This document shows positions 43,372-52,236 of a DNA stretch of 64,000 nucleotides, piece by piece. The position numbers were made by a program, and so were the translations under genes. Below the pieces are notes generated by a model, which saw only the letters and a list, made by a program, of their open reading frames with translations, was not told the DNA's origin and did no database searches. The stretch's first letter is position 1; the number at the start of each line of letters is the position of its first letter. This DNA is from Bacteroides sp. Marseille-P3684 (lineage in GTDB: Bacteria > Bacteroidota > Bacteroidia > Bacteroidales > Bacteroidaceae), in the NCBI RefSeq assembly GCF_900291465.1, contig NZ_LT985808.1, positions 725,363-789,362 of the forward strand, in the 5' to 3' direction.

Positions 43372-44847
43372 TCACTTCAGCAGGCGCCAGGCGAAGCCGT
43401 CCTTCGTGTCCTTGACTTCGAAGCCCAGGGCGGTCAGCTCGTTGCGGATGCGGTCGCTCGTCGCCCAGTCCTTGTTCGCCTTGGCGGTCATGCGCTGCTG
43501 GAGCAGCATGTCGACCGCCTTGCCGAAAGCTTCCTCGCGGGCAGCTCCCGTGCCCTGTTCGCGCTGCATGCCGAGCAGGTCGAACAGGAAGAGGTCGAAG
43601 ACCGCCTTCAGCTCTTCCAGGTCGGTGGCAGAGAGGGTTGCCTTTTTGTCATAAGCGGTATTGATGGCCTTGCAGGCGTCGAAGAGGTGTGCGATAACGA
43701 TGGGAGAGTTGAAGTCGTCGTTCATGGCGTCGTAGCACTTCTGCCGGAGGCCGGACACGTCCACGCTCGACGTGGCGGACGGCTGGATGTGGCAGAGGTT
43801 GTCATACGCCTCCATGAGCCGCTGCATCCCCTTCTCGGCAGCCTGGAGAGCCTCGTTGCTGAAGTCCACCGTGCTGCGGTAGTGTGCCTGGAGGATGAAG
43901 AAGCGGATGGTCATCGGGCTGTACGACTGCGAGAGCAGCGGGTGCGTCCCGTTGAAGAACTGGTCGAGGGTGATGAAGTTGCCGAGGCTCTTGCCCATCT
44001 TCGTCCCGTTGATGGTAATCATGTTGTTGTGCATCCAGTAGTGCACCATGTCGTCGCCCTGCGATGCCACGCTCTGTGCAATCTCGCACTCATGGTGGGG
44101 GAAGACGAGGTCCATGCCGCCGCCGTGGATGTCGAAGTGGGCGCCGAGGTACTTCCGTCCCATGGCGGTGCACTCGCAGTGCCATCCCGGGAAGCCGTCG
44201 CTCCAGGGGCTGGGCCAGCGCATGATGTGCTCCGGCTGTGCGCTCTTCCACAGGGCGAAGTCGGCGGGATTGTGCTTCTCCTGCTGGCCGTCCAGCTCGC
44301 GGGTGGTGTTGAGCACGTCGTCGAGGTTGCGTCCCGAGAGCTTGCCGTAGTGGTGGTCCTTGTTATACTTTGCCACGTCGAAGTAGACCGAGCCCTGGCT
44401 CTCGTAGGCATAGCCGTTGGCAAGGATTTCCTTGACGAGCTGTATCTGCTCGATGATGTGTCCCGATGCGAGGGGCTCGATGCTCGGCGGCAGGACGTTC
44501 AGCTCCTCCATGGCCTTGTGGTAGCGGTTGGCATAGAACTGTGCCACTTCCATCGGCTCGAGCTGCTCCAGCCGTGCCTTCTTTGCAATCTTGTCCTCTC
44601 CCTCGTCGGCGTCGTGCTCCAGGTGTCCCACGTCGGTGATGTTGCGGACGTAGCGCACCTTGTACCCCAGGTGTTGCAGGTAGCGGAAGACGAGGTCGAA
44701 CGTGATGGCAGGGCGTGCATGCCCCAGGTGGGCGTCACCGTAGACGGTGGGACCACAGACGTACATGCCCACATGAGGAGCATGCAGGGGAATGAACTCC
44801 TCCTTCTTGCGGGACAATGTATTGTAGATGTACAGTTTTTGTTCCAT
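43372..44847 (-). CDS. cysS: Cysteinyl-tRNA synthetase
   Basis: 491 aa. Class I signatures: the HIGH-type motif in [15 protein letters not shown] (near residue 37, preceded by zinc-ligand Cys of MYVCGPTVY), [14 protein letters not shown] (zinc Cys and helix), [18 protein letters not shown], and KMSKS as KMGKSLGNF (near 280). C-terminal helical anticodon-binding DALR region. It charges tRNA-Cys. Promoter TTTG-N19-TATCTTTG at 44875-44905, whose -33 box lies in an intergenic repeat. Confidence 0.96.
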   Translation of the reverse strand: MEQKLYIYNTLSRKKEEFIPLHAPHVGMYVCGPTVYGDAHLGHARPAITFDLVFRYLQHLGYKVRYVRNITDVGHLEHDADEGEDKIAKKARLEQLEPMEVAQFYANRYHKAMEELNVLPPSIEPLASGHIIEQIQLVKEILANGYAYESQGSVYFDVAKYNKDHHYGKLSGRNLDDVLNTTRELDGQQEKHNPADFALWKSAQPEHIMRWPSPWSDGFPGWHCECTAMGRKYLGAHFDIHGGGMDLVFPHHECEIAQSVASQGDDMVHYWMHNNMITINGTKMGKSLGNFITLDQFFNGTHPLLSQSYSPMTIRFFILQAHYRSTVDFSNEALQAAEKGMQRLMEAYDNLCHIQPSATSSVDVSGLRQKCYDAMNDDFNSPIVIAHLFDACKAINTAYDKKATLSATDLEELKAVFDLFLFDLLGMQREQGTGAAREEAFGKAVDMLLQQRMTAKANKDWATSDRIRNELTALGFEVKDTKDGFAWRLLK

Positions 44848-44874
44848 AGATGGTTGTGTTTAGTTGAGTAGCTA

Positions 44875-44905
44875 CAAAGATAGGCTTAAATTGACAATTG
44901 ACAAA
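44875..44905 (-). promoter_or_regulatory. cysS promoter TTTG-N19-TATCTTTG
   Basis: Minus strand TTTG at 44905-44902 and TATCTTTG at 44882-44875 with exactly 19 bases between, a full consensus match 28 bases before the start. The -33 box and most of the spacer are part of the TTGACAATTGACAAAG repeat. Confidence 0.7.
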
Positions 44906-45055
44906 GTTTCCGGGACAATTGACAATGGATAATTGACAATTGACAATGTCCCTCCGGTGTGTGCCCCCGTCCGTCAGGCGGCGGATACAGGGGCGACCGG
45001 TCGGGCGTCCGTCCCCACATTGTCAGTTGTTCCTTGTCAATTGTCAATTGTAGAG
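44891..45055. repeat. Composite intergenic repeat (TTGACAATTG units around a CGCC-rich block)
   Basis: Units of TTGACAATTGACAA at 44891-44948 and inverted TTGTCAATTGTCAATTG near 45033-45050 surround a block whose reverse complement reads GGTCGCCCCTGTATCCGCCG (near 44970-45001). It belongs to the same family as the blocks at 55117-55260 and 57213-57432. The right end encodes the last residues and stop codon of the U32 gene. Confidence 0.7.
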
Positions 45056-46293
45056 ACCAGCTTGTAGAGCTTGTCGCTGGGGCGTATCTTCTCGGGCACC
45101 TTGAAGGAGACGTGTACCCCCTTGTCCACATGGTCCACCGAGCGGAGGTCTACGCGCGGGTCCTCCAGCTTCAGGAAGAGCGCTCCCGTGGTGGGGCCCG
45201 TGATGAGCAGGTCGTCCCCGACGTGAAGGTCCGACGCCTCCGTCAGGAACTCCGCCACGCCGAGCTGCGAGAAGTACTTCATGCCGCGGCCCACGTAGAC
45301 CTTCTTCTGCGTCGCCTCCGAACCGTAGCGCCGGCTCCACTCGCCCAGGCGTTGCCCCAGGTAGTAGCCGTCCCAGAAGCCGCGGTTGAAGACCGTCTTG
45401 AGGCGTTCCTCCCACGCAGCCACCTTCTCGGGCGTGAACGTCCCGTCGAGGCAGGCGGCGATGGCCTGCTTGTAGCACTCTGCGACGATGCGGACGTATT
45501 CGGGTCCGCGTGCCCGTCCCTCGATTTTGAACACACGGACGCCCGCCTCGATCATGCGGTCCATGAAGTGGATGGTCTTCAGGTCCTTGGGCGACATGAT
45601 GTACTTGTTCTCCACATCCAGCTCGATGTTGCTGTCCCGGTCGCGCACGGTGTAGGCGCGTCGGCATATCTGCGTGCACGCACCGCGGTTGGCGGACGAG
45701 TTCAGCTCGTGCAGGCTGAGGTAGCACTTGCCGGAGACTGCCATGCAGAGCGCGCCGTGACAGAACATCTCGATGCGCACCTGCTGTCCGCCGGGTCCGC
45801 AGATGTTCTCCTCGACGATGTGTCGGTGAATCTCCCGCACCTGCTCCAGGTTCAGCTCCCGGGCGAGGACGACGACGTCGGCAAAACGCGCGTAGAAGCG
45901 CAGCGCCTCGATGTTGGAGATGTTGAGCTGCGTCGACAGGTGCACCTCCTGACCGATGCGGTTGCAGTAGTCCATCACCGCCACGTCGGCAGCGATGACG
46001 GCGGAGATGCCTGCCTCGTGAGCCGCATCGCAGATGCGTCGCATGAGCTCCAGGTCCTCGTCGTAGATGATGGTATTGACGGTAAGGTAGCTCTTCATGC
46101 CGTGCGCGTCGCAGGTGGCGGCAATCTCCTTCAGGTCGTCCACGGTGAAGGTGTTGGCGGAGTGTGCCCGCATGTTGAGGTTCTCGATGCCGAAGTAGAT
46201 GGAATCGGCCTTTGCCTGTATGGCGGCGGCAAGCGACTCGCGCGAGCCCACCGGAGCCATAATCTCGAAGTCGTTTATGGAATAGGTTGTCAT
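45037..46293 (-). CDS. U32-family peptidase-like protein (TrhP/RlhA type)
   Basis: 418 aa from ATG 46293 (MTTYSINDFEIMAPVGSRES); the upstream frame is spacer. TIM-barrel N-terminal part begins EIMAPVGSRESLAAAIQAKA; the hallmark IEMFCHGALCMAVSGKCYLS near residue 170-190 and NRGACTQICRRAY carry cysteines likely to hold an Fe-S cluster. Family members hydroxylate tRNA (TrhP) or 23S rRNA (RlhA) rather than cleave peptides. The last residues (TIDN) and stop are encoded by an intergenic repeat, suggesting the 3' end was altered. A TACCTTTG box is at 46324-46331. Confidence 0.88.
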   Translation of the reverse strand: MTTYSINDFEIMAPVGSRESLAAAIQAKADSIYFGIENLNMRAHSANTFTVDDLKEIAATCDAHGMKSYLTVNTIIYDEDLELMRRICDAAHEAGISAVIAADVAVMDYCNRIGQEVHLSTQLNISNIEALRFYARFADVVVLARELNLEQVREIHRHIVEENICGPGGQQVRIEMFCHGALCMAVSGKCYLSLHELNSSANRGACTQICRRAYTVRDRDSNIELDVENKYIMSPKDLKTIHFMDRMIEAGVRVFKIEGRARGPEYVRIVAECYKQAIAACLDGTFTPEKVAAWEERLKTVFNRGFWDGYYLGQRLGEWSRRYGSEATQKKVYVGRGMKYFSQLGVAEFLTEASDLHVGDDLLITGPTTGALFLKLEDPRVDLRSVDHVDKGVHVSFKVPEKIRPSDKLYKLVSTIDN

Positions 46294-46323
46294 GATGTTG
46301 GGTCTCAATTTGGTTACCGGGTG

Positions 46324-46331
46324 CAAAGGTA
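46324..46331 (-). promoter_or_regulatory. -7 box TACCTTTG of the U32 gene
   Basis: Exact TAnnTTTG match on the minus strand, 30 bases before the start at 46293. Confidence 0.5.
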
Positions 46332-46384
46332 ACGATTTTCGGTTGAACCGTTGTGTTGCGGACGGGAGGTGGCGGTTGTGTCGT

Positions 46385-46921
46385 TTTGTCAAAACGTCAA
46401 ATGAATCGCCCGGGAAGGGGCTTCGTTGCGCCAAAATACGGATTGGTGACCGGGAATGAATTTTCAGGCGGTTTGCGAAATGCACCTTGACGGTTTTTCC
46501 GTCGGTTTCCTTTCCTTCTGCACGGTTTTTCTCTTCCTGCGTTCCCTTCCGTCGGTCTTTTCACACGGACGGACGCAATTTCACACATCGGGAATCGTGC
46601 CCCTTCGGGCTCTAAAAAATGGGGACAGGGGGCTGTTTTCGTACGGACGCGTCGGTACGACGGTGCGGACACGTCGGTACGGTGGTGCGGACGCGTCCGT
46701 ACGAAGCCAGTCACAGGTGCTTCGGACCGTGAAAATGGGTTCGGCGGATGCTTTTTTCGCGTTAGAAAAGGTTTATTTGTGTGAATGGACGTTACTTTTG
46801 GCGCATTCTGGCGTCCATGTCTTAAAATATTTAACGCGCGATTTTCTGGAAGGGAGAAATTTGCGAAAGTACGCGTCAGCTGAAAACGCCGAATCGGGAA
46901 AATGTGGTGTTAAAACCGGCG
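46385..46921 (+). repeat. 537-bp dispersed element, copy A
   Basis: Matches copy B (56673-57210) along its whole length with almost no net gaps. Both begin TTTGTCAAAA and end near GTTAAAACCG(G/A)CG. The 84-base core 46631-46714 is identical in both. It contains a 22-bp motif in three imperfect tandem copies (GACGCGTCGGTACGACGG type) enclosed by 16-bp inverted arms 46638-46653 and 46690-46705. Open frames through it are not conserved between copies, so it is probably non-coding. It fills most of the spacer before susC. A short TTGTCAACTATCAATTG repeat follows near 46981-47010. Confidence 0.8.
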
Positions 46922-47132
46922 AAACGGTGTCATTGTGACAAACGGACTTTGCGGAAAGGGTCCTCACACCGGACGGACGTTGTCACTTGTCAACTATCAA
47001 TTGTTAATTGGAGGGGCGGAACGAGGCTCCAAAACATGTTTTACAGCAGAGAATACCAGTTTTTCCATCATTTGTGTCAGTTTTTACACCGTCGGAACGG
47101 AGGTTCGGGCTTTCTTTGCGAGCAATCTAAAC

Positions 47133-50100
47133 ATGAAAAATATGAACTACCGAGGAAACACACACACGAGCGTCTCCCGTCACACGGGTAGATGTCTTTC
47201 GAAAAACACACTGTTTGCCTGTAGCCTCTCGTTGGGCATGATGATGGCGCCGCAGCTGCTCCTGGCGGCGGACGTGAATGCCGCAACCGATGTCCAGGCT
47301 GCCGTCACTCAACAGAACAGGTCGGTCACCGGACGGGTGGTCGACGAGAAGGGGGAACCGCTCATCGGCGTATCCATCCAGGTGAAGGGTACGAAGCTGG
47401 GAACGGTGACCGACTTCGACGGTAATTTCAAACTCAACGCACCTGCGGACGCCACACTTGTCATCTCCTACGTGGGCTTCCGTACGCAGGAAATCGAACT
47501 GAAAGGGCGCTCCGACTGCCAGGTCAGCATGGTCCCCGATGACCAGCTGCTCGACGAGGTGGTCGTGGTGGGCTATGGCGTGGTGAAGAAGTCCGACCTG
47601 ACAGGCTCCGTCGGGAGCGTGAAGTCGGACGTGATTTCGGCACGCGGCTCGACGTCGGTCATGGAGAGTCTCCAGGGACAGGTCGCCGGTGTGAACATCA
47701 CCCAGTCTTCGAGCCGCGCGGGCGACGGGTTCAGCATCCAGATTCGTGGTAAGAGCTCGCTCAACGACGGGGAGCCCCTCTACGTCATCGACGGGGTGGT
47801 ATGCGACAACATGGACTTCCTCAACCCGATGGACATCGAGAAGGTAGACGTCCTCAAGGATGCCTCCTCGACGGCTATCTACGGTTCACGCGCCACGAAC
47901 GGCGTGCTGATGATTACGACCAAGAAGGGCGCACCCGAGGAGTCGCGCGCGACCGTCAGCTATGACGGATACTACGGCGTGAAGCACACGACGAACATGC
48001 CCGACTTCATGGACGGTGACCAGTTCCTCAACTGGCGCTTCTACCGCTACTTCGAGTCGTCGATGGACAGCAGTACGGGTCTGACGACATGGAACATGAC
48101 GGACGCCAACTACCAGAACTTCTGGGGCGGGGGCAGCGAGGTCGTCAAGGACATGTACCGCAACAAGCGTTACACCGACTGGGTGGACCTGGTGACACGC
48201 ACCGGCTCGCAACAGAACCACTTCGTCAACATCACCGGCAACGCGCGCGACATCAGCTATCGCGTCGGCCTCGGCTACCAGAACGAGGAGGGCGTGCTCT
48301 ATGACGGCTACAGCCGCTGGAACCTGAAGGGAGCCGTCGACCATAAAATCTCCGACAAGGTGTCGGCAGGATTCTCCACCAACATGGCAACGTCGCTCAA
48401 GGAGAGCGGCAGCAACTACGCCGTCCTCTCGGGCTTCCGCATGACGCCGACGATGCCGGCGTACTACTGGGAGGGGGAGAATGCCGGCGAGCTCATCGTC
48501 CAGCCGGGCAAGGATGCCGCCATCTATCCCAACGGCGGCGGACCGACCTCGAACATCAACCCGCTGGTCGACCGCGAGAACTCCAAGGACAACACACGCT
48601 CCTATGACATCATGGCGAACCTCTACCTGCAGTACAGCCCCATCAAGGAGGTCATCCTGAAGACGACCTTCTCGCCCATGTACACGAAGAGCGAGCGGGG
48701 CACGTTCTACAACGGCAACACGCAGTACCGCTCGGGTAAGACGAACATGGCGGAGAAGTACAACGACCAGGTGTTCTCCTACACATGGGACACGCAGGCG
48801 AACTTCATCAAGTCGTTCGGCGACCACAACGTGAACGTGCTGGGCCTGTTCAGTGTCTACGACCAGCGGATGGAAGGCGACTACATGGGCGTGGTCGATA
48901 TGCCGTTCGACGTCGACTGGCACAACCTCGGCTCGGGAACGGTGCAGAGCCAGTCGAGCTACTATGAGCGCATCACGATGTTGTCTTACGTGGCGCGCGT
49001 CAACTACGACTACAAGGGCAAGTACATGGTGACCGTATCCTCGCGCTGGGATGGCAGCTCGAAGTTCAGCGAAGGGAACCGCTGGGGTATGTTCCCCTCG
49101 GCAGCCGTCGCCTGGCGCATGACCGAAGAGAAGTTCATGGAGCCGGTACGCGGCTGGCTGAGCAACCTGAAGCTCCGTGCCAGCTTCGGTGTGACGGGTA
49201 ACAACGCGGGCGTAGGTCCCTACGACACGCAGGCGCTCGCCAACGTGAAGTACTACTACAACTTCGGCAGCACGGTAGCCAACGGCTTCGGCTACACGAT
49301 GATCAACCCCGACCTCACGTGGGAACGGACGACGGAGTTCAACGTCGGCGTGGACTTCGGCTTCCTGGACAACCGCATCAACGGTTCGGTGGACCTGTAC
49401 AACAAGAACTCCAGCGACCTGCTGATGGAGATGCAGACGCCGCTCGAACTGGGCTCCTACTCGGGCGCCGTGGTGAGCAACGTCGGCAAGGTGAACAACA
49501 AGGGTATCGAGGTTCAGCTGAACACGAACAACGTCCGCACGAAGGACTGGAACTGGACGACGTCGTTCTCCTTTGCCCGCAACATCAACAGCATCCGGGA
49601 GCTGAATGGAGGCAAAGAGGACCTCGTGGGCAACAAGTGGTTCATCGGCAGCCCCATCGACGTGGTCTACGGCTACAAGTACACGGGCGTCTGTACGCGT
49701 GAAGAGGCACAGGCCATGGCGCAGGACCCGAACATAAAGACCAAGTTCTATGAGGGCGAGATGAAGATTTACGACAAGACCGGCGACGGCGTCATCGACG
49801 CGAACGACAAGATGATTCTCGGCCATTGCGCACCGACGTGGACGGGAAGCTTCGTCTCGAACCTGACCTACAGGAACTGGGACCTCAGCCTGAACATCTA
49901 CACGAGCCAGGGAGGCACGGTCTACTCTCCGTTCATGGGCGAGTTCACCGACTACTCGCAGCGCGGCATGCAGCGCCTGAACATCGACTACTATATCCCC
50001 GAAGGCGTACCGACGCTTGCCGAGGACGGCTCGATGACGACCACGACCTCGACGCACTACGGCAGCTGGCCCTTCCCGACGAACGGCGGCAACGGCAAGG

Positions 50101-50387
50101 GCGGCGGCTCCTACTGGCTGTCCGGTGCCAGCGAAGACCGCTCGCAGTACTTCGTGGACAACTCGTACGTGAAGATAAAGAACATCACCCTGGGCTACAC
50201 CTTCCCGACGTCGTGGCTCAAGAAGCTGCACATCTCCCACCTGCGTCTGTATGCCAACGTGGTCAATCCCGTAGTGTGGACGGACTACAAGGGCTTCGAC
50301 CCTGAGTGGGCGGACGCACAGGTCGGCGACGGTACCGGCGGTGTGAGCGCCACGAGCTGGCAGTTTGGTATTAACTTAAAATTCTAA
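47133..50387 (+). CDS. SusC/RagA-family TonB-dependent receptor (pectin-type locus)
   Basis: 1084 aa from ATG 47133 (MKNMNYRG...); the open frame upstream runs through the repeat and is not used. N-terminal export signal (LFACSLSLGMMMAPQLLLAA, about 25-44), carboxypeptidase-like domain (VTGRVVDEKGEPLIGVSIQV, about 63-140), TonB-box-like EVVVVGYGV, plug (QIRGKSSLNDGEPLYVIDGV; VLKDASSTAIYGSRATNG), barrel to the end (WQFGINLKF). It should import oligosaccharides with the SusD partner, which begins 7 bases after it. The downstream GH43-GH28 enzyme points to a pectin-derived ligand (inference). Confidence 0.93.
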   Translation: MKNMNYRGNTHTSVSRHTGRCLSKNTLFACSLSLGMMMAPQLLLAADVNAATDVQAAVTQQNRSVTGRVVDEKGEPLIGVSIQVKGTKLGTVTDFDGNFKLNAPADATLVISYVGFRTQEIELKGRSDCQVSMVPDDQLLDEVVVVGYGVVKKSDLTGSVGSVKSDVISARGSTSVMESLQGQVAGVNITQSSSRAGDGFSIQIRGKSSLNDGEPLYVIDGVVCDNMDFLNPMDIEKVDVLKDASSTAIYGSRATNGVLMITTKKGAPEESRATVSYDGYYGVKHTTNMPDFMDGDQFLNWRFYRYFESSMDSSTGLTTWNMTDANYQNFWGGGSEVVKDMYRNKRYTDWVDLVTRTGSQQNHFVNITGNARDISYRVGLGYQNEEGVLYDGYSRWNLKGAVDHKISDKVSAGFSTNMATSLKESGSNYAVLSGFRMTPTMPAYYWEGENAGELIVQPGKDAAIYPNGGGPTSNINPLVDRENSKDNTRSYDIMANLYLQYSPIKEVILKTTFSPMYTKSERGTFYNGNTQYRSGKTNMAEKYNDQVFSYTWDTQANFIKSFGDHNVNVLGLFSVYDQRMEGDYMGVVDMPFDVDWHNLGSGTVQSQSSYYERITMLSYVARVNYDYKGKYMVTVSSRWDGSSKFSEGNRWGMFPSAAVAWRMTEEKFMEPVRGWLSNLKLRASFGVTGNNAGVGPYDTQALANVKYYYNFGSTVANGFGYTMINPDLTWERTTEFNVGVDFGFLDNRINGSVDLYNKNSSDLLMEMQTPLELGSYSGAVVSNVGKVNNKGIEVQLNTNNVRTKDWNWTTSFSFARNINSIRELNGGKEDLVGNKWFIGSPIDVVYGYKYTGVCTREEAQAMAQDPNIKTKFYEGEMKIYDKTGDGVIDANDKMILGHCAPTWTGSFVSNLTYRNWDLSLNIYTSQGGTVYSPFMGEFTDYSQRGMQRLNIDYYIPEGVPTLAEDGSMTTTTSTHYGSWPFPTNGGNGKGGGSYWLSGASEDRSQYFVDNSYVKIKNITLGYTFPTSWLKKLHISHLRLYANVVNPVVWTDYKGFDPEWADAQVGDGTGGVSATSWQFGINLKF

Positions 50388-50394
50388 TGCAATC

Positions 50395-52110
50395 ATGAAA
50401 CACCTATACATTTTCGCACTTGCGGCCTCCCTGGCGTTTACCGCCTGCTCGGACTTTTTGGAGCAAGACAACAAATCGAACGTCCCCACCGAGGAGTTCT
50501 ACAACACGGCGAACGGCTTCGCCAGCCTCACGAACAGCGCCTACTCCTCGCTCCGCACCATCTACAGCGCACAGCCCCAGCTCTTCGTGGCGGGCACGGA
50601 CCTCTATGCCGACGGCAAGAGCCAGGGCGTGGTCATGGGACAGTACACCTTCACGACCGATGAAGGCATCATCAAGGACTTCTACGACCGTTGCTACAAG
50701 GGCATCCAGCTCGCCAACAGTGTCATCGCGTACGGCGAGACGACCGAGGACAACGCCCAGCGCCTGCAGTACATCGACGAGGCGCGTTATCTACGGGCAT
50801 GGTGGTACTTCCAGCTCGTGCAGCAGTTCGGTCCGGTGGCGCTGAACACCGAGATGTTCGAGTCCGCCGTGATGAGCCACGAGCGCACCGACCTCGCCAC
50901 GGTCTACCAGTTCATCATTGATGAGTTTACCTACCTGGCGTCCGCAGACTCGCATCTGCTGGAGCGCGCCTCTTCCGGCGTCGGTCGTGCCAATAAGCGG
51001 GCAGCCGCCTTCTATGCCGCCAAGGCATACCTGACACGTGGCTGGCTCGACGGCACCGACTACGAGGCACAGGAGGCATCCATCGCCCAGGCGTCGGACT
51101 TCGACAACGCCGTGACCTATGCCCGGCAGGCCATCAACGGGGAGCTTCCCGCGCTCTCCATCGAGGAGGCGTTCGACGTCAATAACGAAGAGAACGACGA
51201 ACTGTTCTGGAGCGTGCAGTACAGCAGCTCCGCCGTGGAGAACCCCGTTGACGACGGGTCCTACCAGCAGGCACAGTTCGGCGCCTACCAGGGTGGCTCC
51301 GAGAAGCCACGCAACAAGGCGATTGACGGCAACTTCGCACCGTCCCTCCGTCTCCAGCAGATGTACACGCGCGGAGACGGCCGACTGGAGCAGACCTTCA
51401 TGCTGGAGTTCCATGAGGCATACTTCGACTGGTACACCAACCCGACGTCGAAGATACTCTACTACTATGCTCCCGCCTGGGCGACCGACGAGGACATCGC
51501 TGCCTGGCGTGCCGACGACCCGAACGGCATCAAGACCGAGACCATAGTCAGCAAGACCGTCGCCGAGGGCGGCATCGCACCGTCCAACGGTCAGCCGGCT
51601 TCCTACAAGGACCGGCGGACGCAGGACTTCGGCAACGCCGCCATCAAGAAGTTTGACGACTACACCGAGACCTCCATTGCCAACCGGAGCACCACGTGCA
51701 GCATGCACGACGTTGTCCTGGCACGCCTGGGCGAAGCCTACCTGATCGCCGCTGAGGCTTACTACAAGAAGGGCGACATGCAGCAGGCTGCGGAGATGAT
51801 CAACAACCTGCGTCAGCGTCCCGGAACCATCAAGAGTGGCTACGAGACAGCCATGCACGTCGACGCTGCCGACATTACCATCGACTTCATCCTCGACGAG
51901 CGCGCCCGCGAGCTGGCAGGCGAGTACGTCCGCTGGACCGACCTGAAGCGCACGCACAAGCTCATCGAGTACGTCACCGAGTACAACGAGGACGGTGTCG
52001 AGCTCAGTGCGCTGACGGGACCCGACGGCAAGTACAAGATCCTGCGCCCCATCCCGCAGGCCGCCATCGACCTCAACCAGGCTCACGTGGAGCAGAACCC
52101 CGGCTATTAA
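50395..52110 (+). CDS. SusD/RagB-family glycan-binding lipoprotein
   Basis: 571 aa. Lipobox AFTAC (Cys near residue 18), SDFLEQDNKSNVPTEEFYNT start, helical TPR-like body with ARYLRAWWYFQLVQQFGPVA near 130, and C-terminal ARLGEAYLIAAEAYYKKGDM, FILDERARELAGEYVRWTDL, IPQAAIDLNQAHVEQNPGY, the standard end of the family. It forms the surface lid of the SusC encoded 7 bases upstream. Co-transcribed; a hairpin lies in the 126-base gap to the enzyme gene. Confidence 0.94.
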   Translation: MKHLYIFALAASLAFTACSDFLEQDNKSNVPTEEFYNTANGFASLTNSAYSSLRTIYSAQPQLFVAGTDLYADGKSQGVVMGQYTFTTDEGIIKDFYDRCYKGIQLANSVIAYGETTEDNAQRLQYIDEARYLRAWWYFQLVQQFGPVALNTEMFESAVMSHERTDLATVYQFIIDEFTYLASADSHLLERASSGVGRANKRAAAFYAAKAYLTRGWLDGTDYEAQEASIAQASDFDNAVTYARQAINGELPALSIEEAFDVNNEENDELFWSVQYSSSAVENPVDDGSYQQAQFGAYQGGSEKPRNKAIDGNFAPSLRLQQMYTRGDGRLEQTFMLEFHEAYFDWYTNPTSKILYYYAPAWATDEDIAAWRADDPNGIKTETIVSKTVAEGGIAPSNGQPASYKDRRTQDFGNAAIKKFDDYTETSIANRSTTCSMHDVVLARLGEAYLIAAEAYYKKGDMQQAAEMINNLRQRPGTIKSGYETAMHVDAADITIDFILDERARELAGEYVRWTDLKRTHKLIEYVTEYNEDGVELSALTGPDGKYKILRPIPQAAIDLNQAHVEQNPGY

Positions 52111-52156
52111 GCCTCCCGCCTGGCAGACTGAACATGCAGTAGACAAGCTCTCTCCT

Positions 52157-52192
52157 GCCTCCTCCATTCTCCTCGGGGAGAGTGGGGGAGGC
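52157..52192 (+). other. Intra-operon hairpin between susD and the GH43-GH28 gene
   Basis: Arms 52157-52172 (GCCTCCTCCATTCTCC) and 52177-52192 (GGAGAGTGGGGGAGGC) pair at 14 Watson-Crick positions plus two possible G-U, with a 4-base loop. No T tract follows, so it may stabilise or process the mRNA rather than end it. Confidence 0.5.
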
Positions 52193-52236
52193 TTCTGCCG
52201 TCTCTGCGATCCCATTACTCCTTATTCCCGACTTTT

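Noticed and set aside
46456-46938. 160-aa frame within element copy A (and similar frames in copy B)
   Set aside because: The reading frames are not conserved between the two copies although the DNA is, so coding is unlikely.
46935-47132. Longer N-terminus for the second SusC
   Set aside because: The extra 66 residues are translated from the repeat region and carry no signal peptide; ATG 47133 is followed directly by an export signal.
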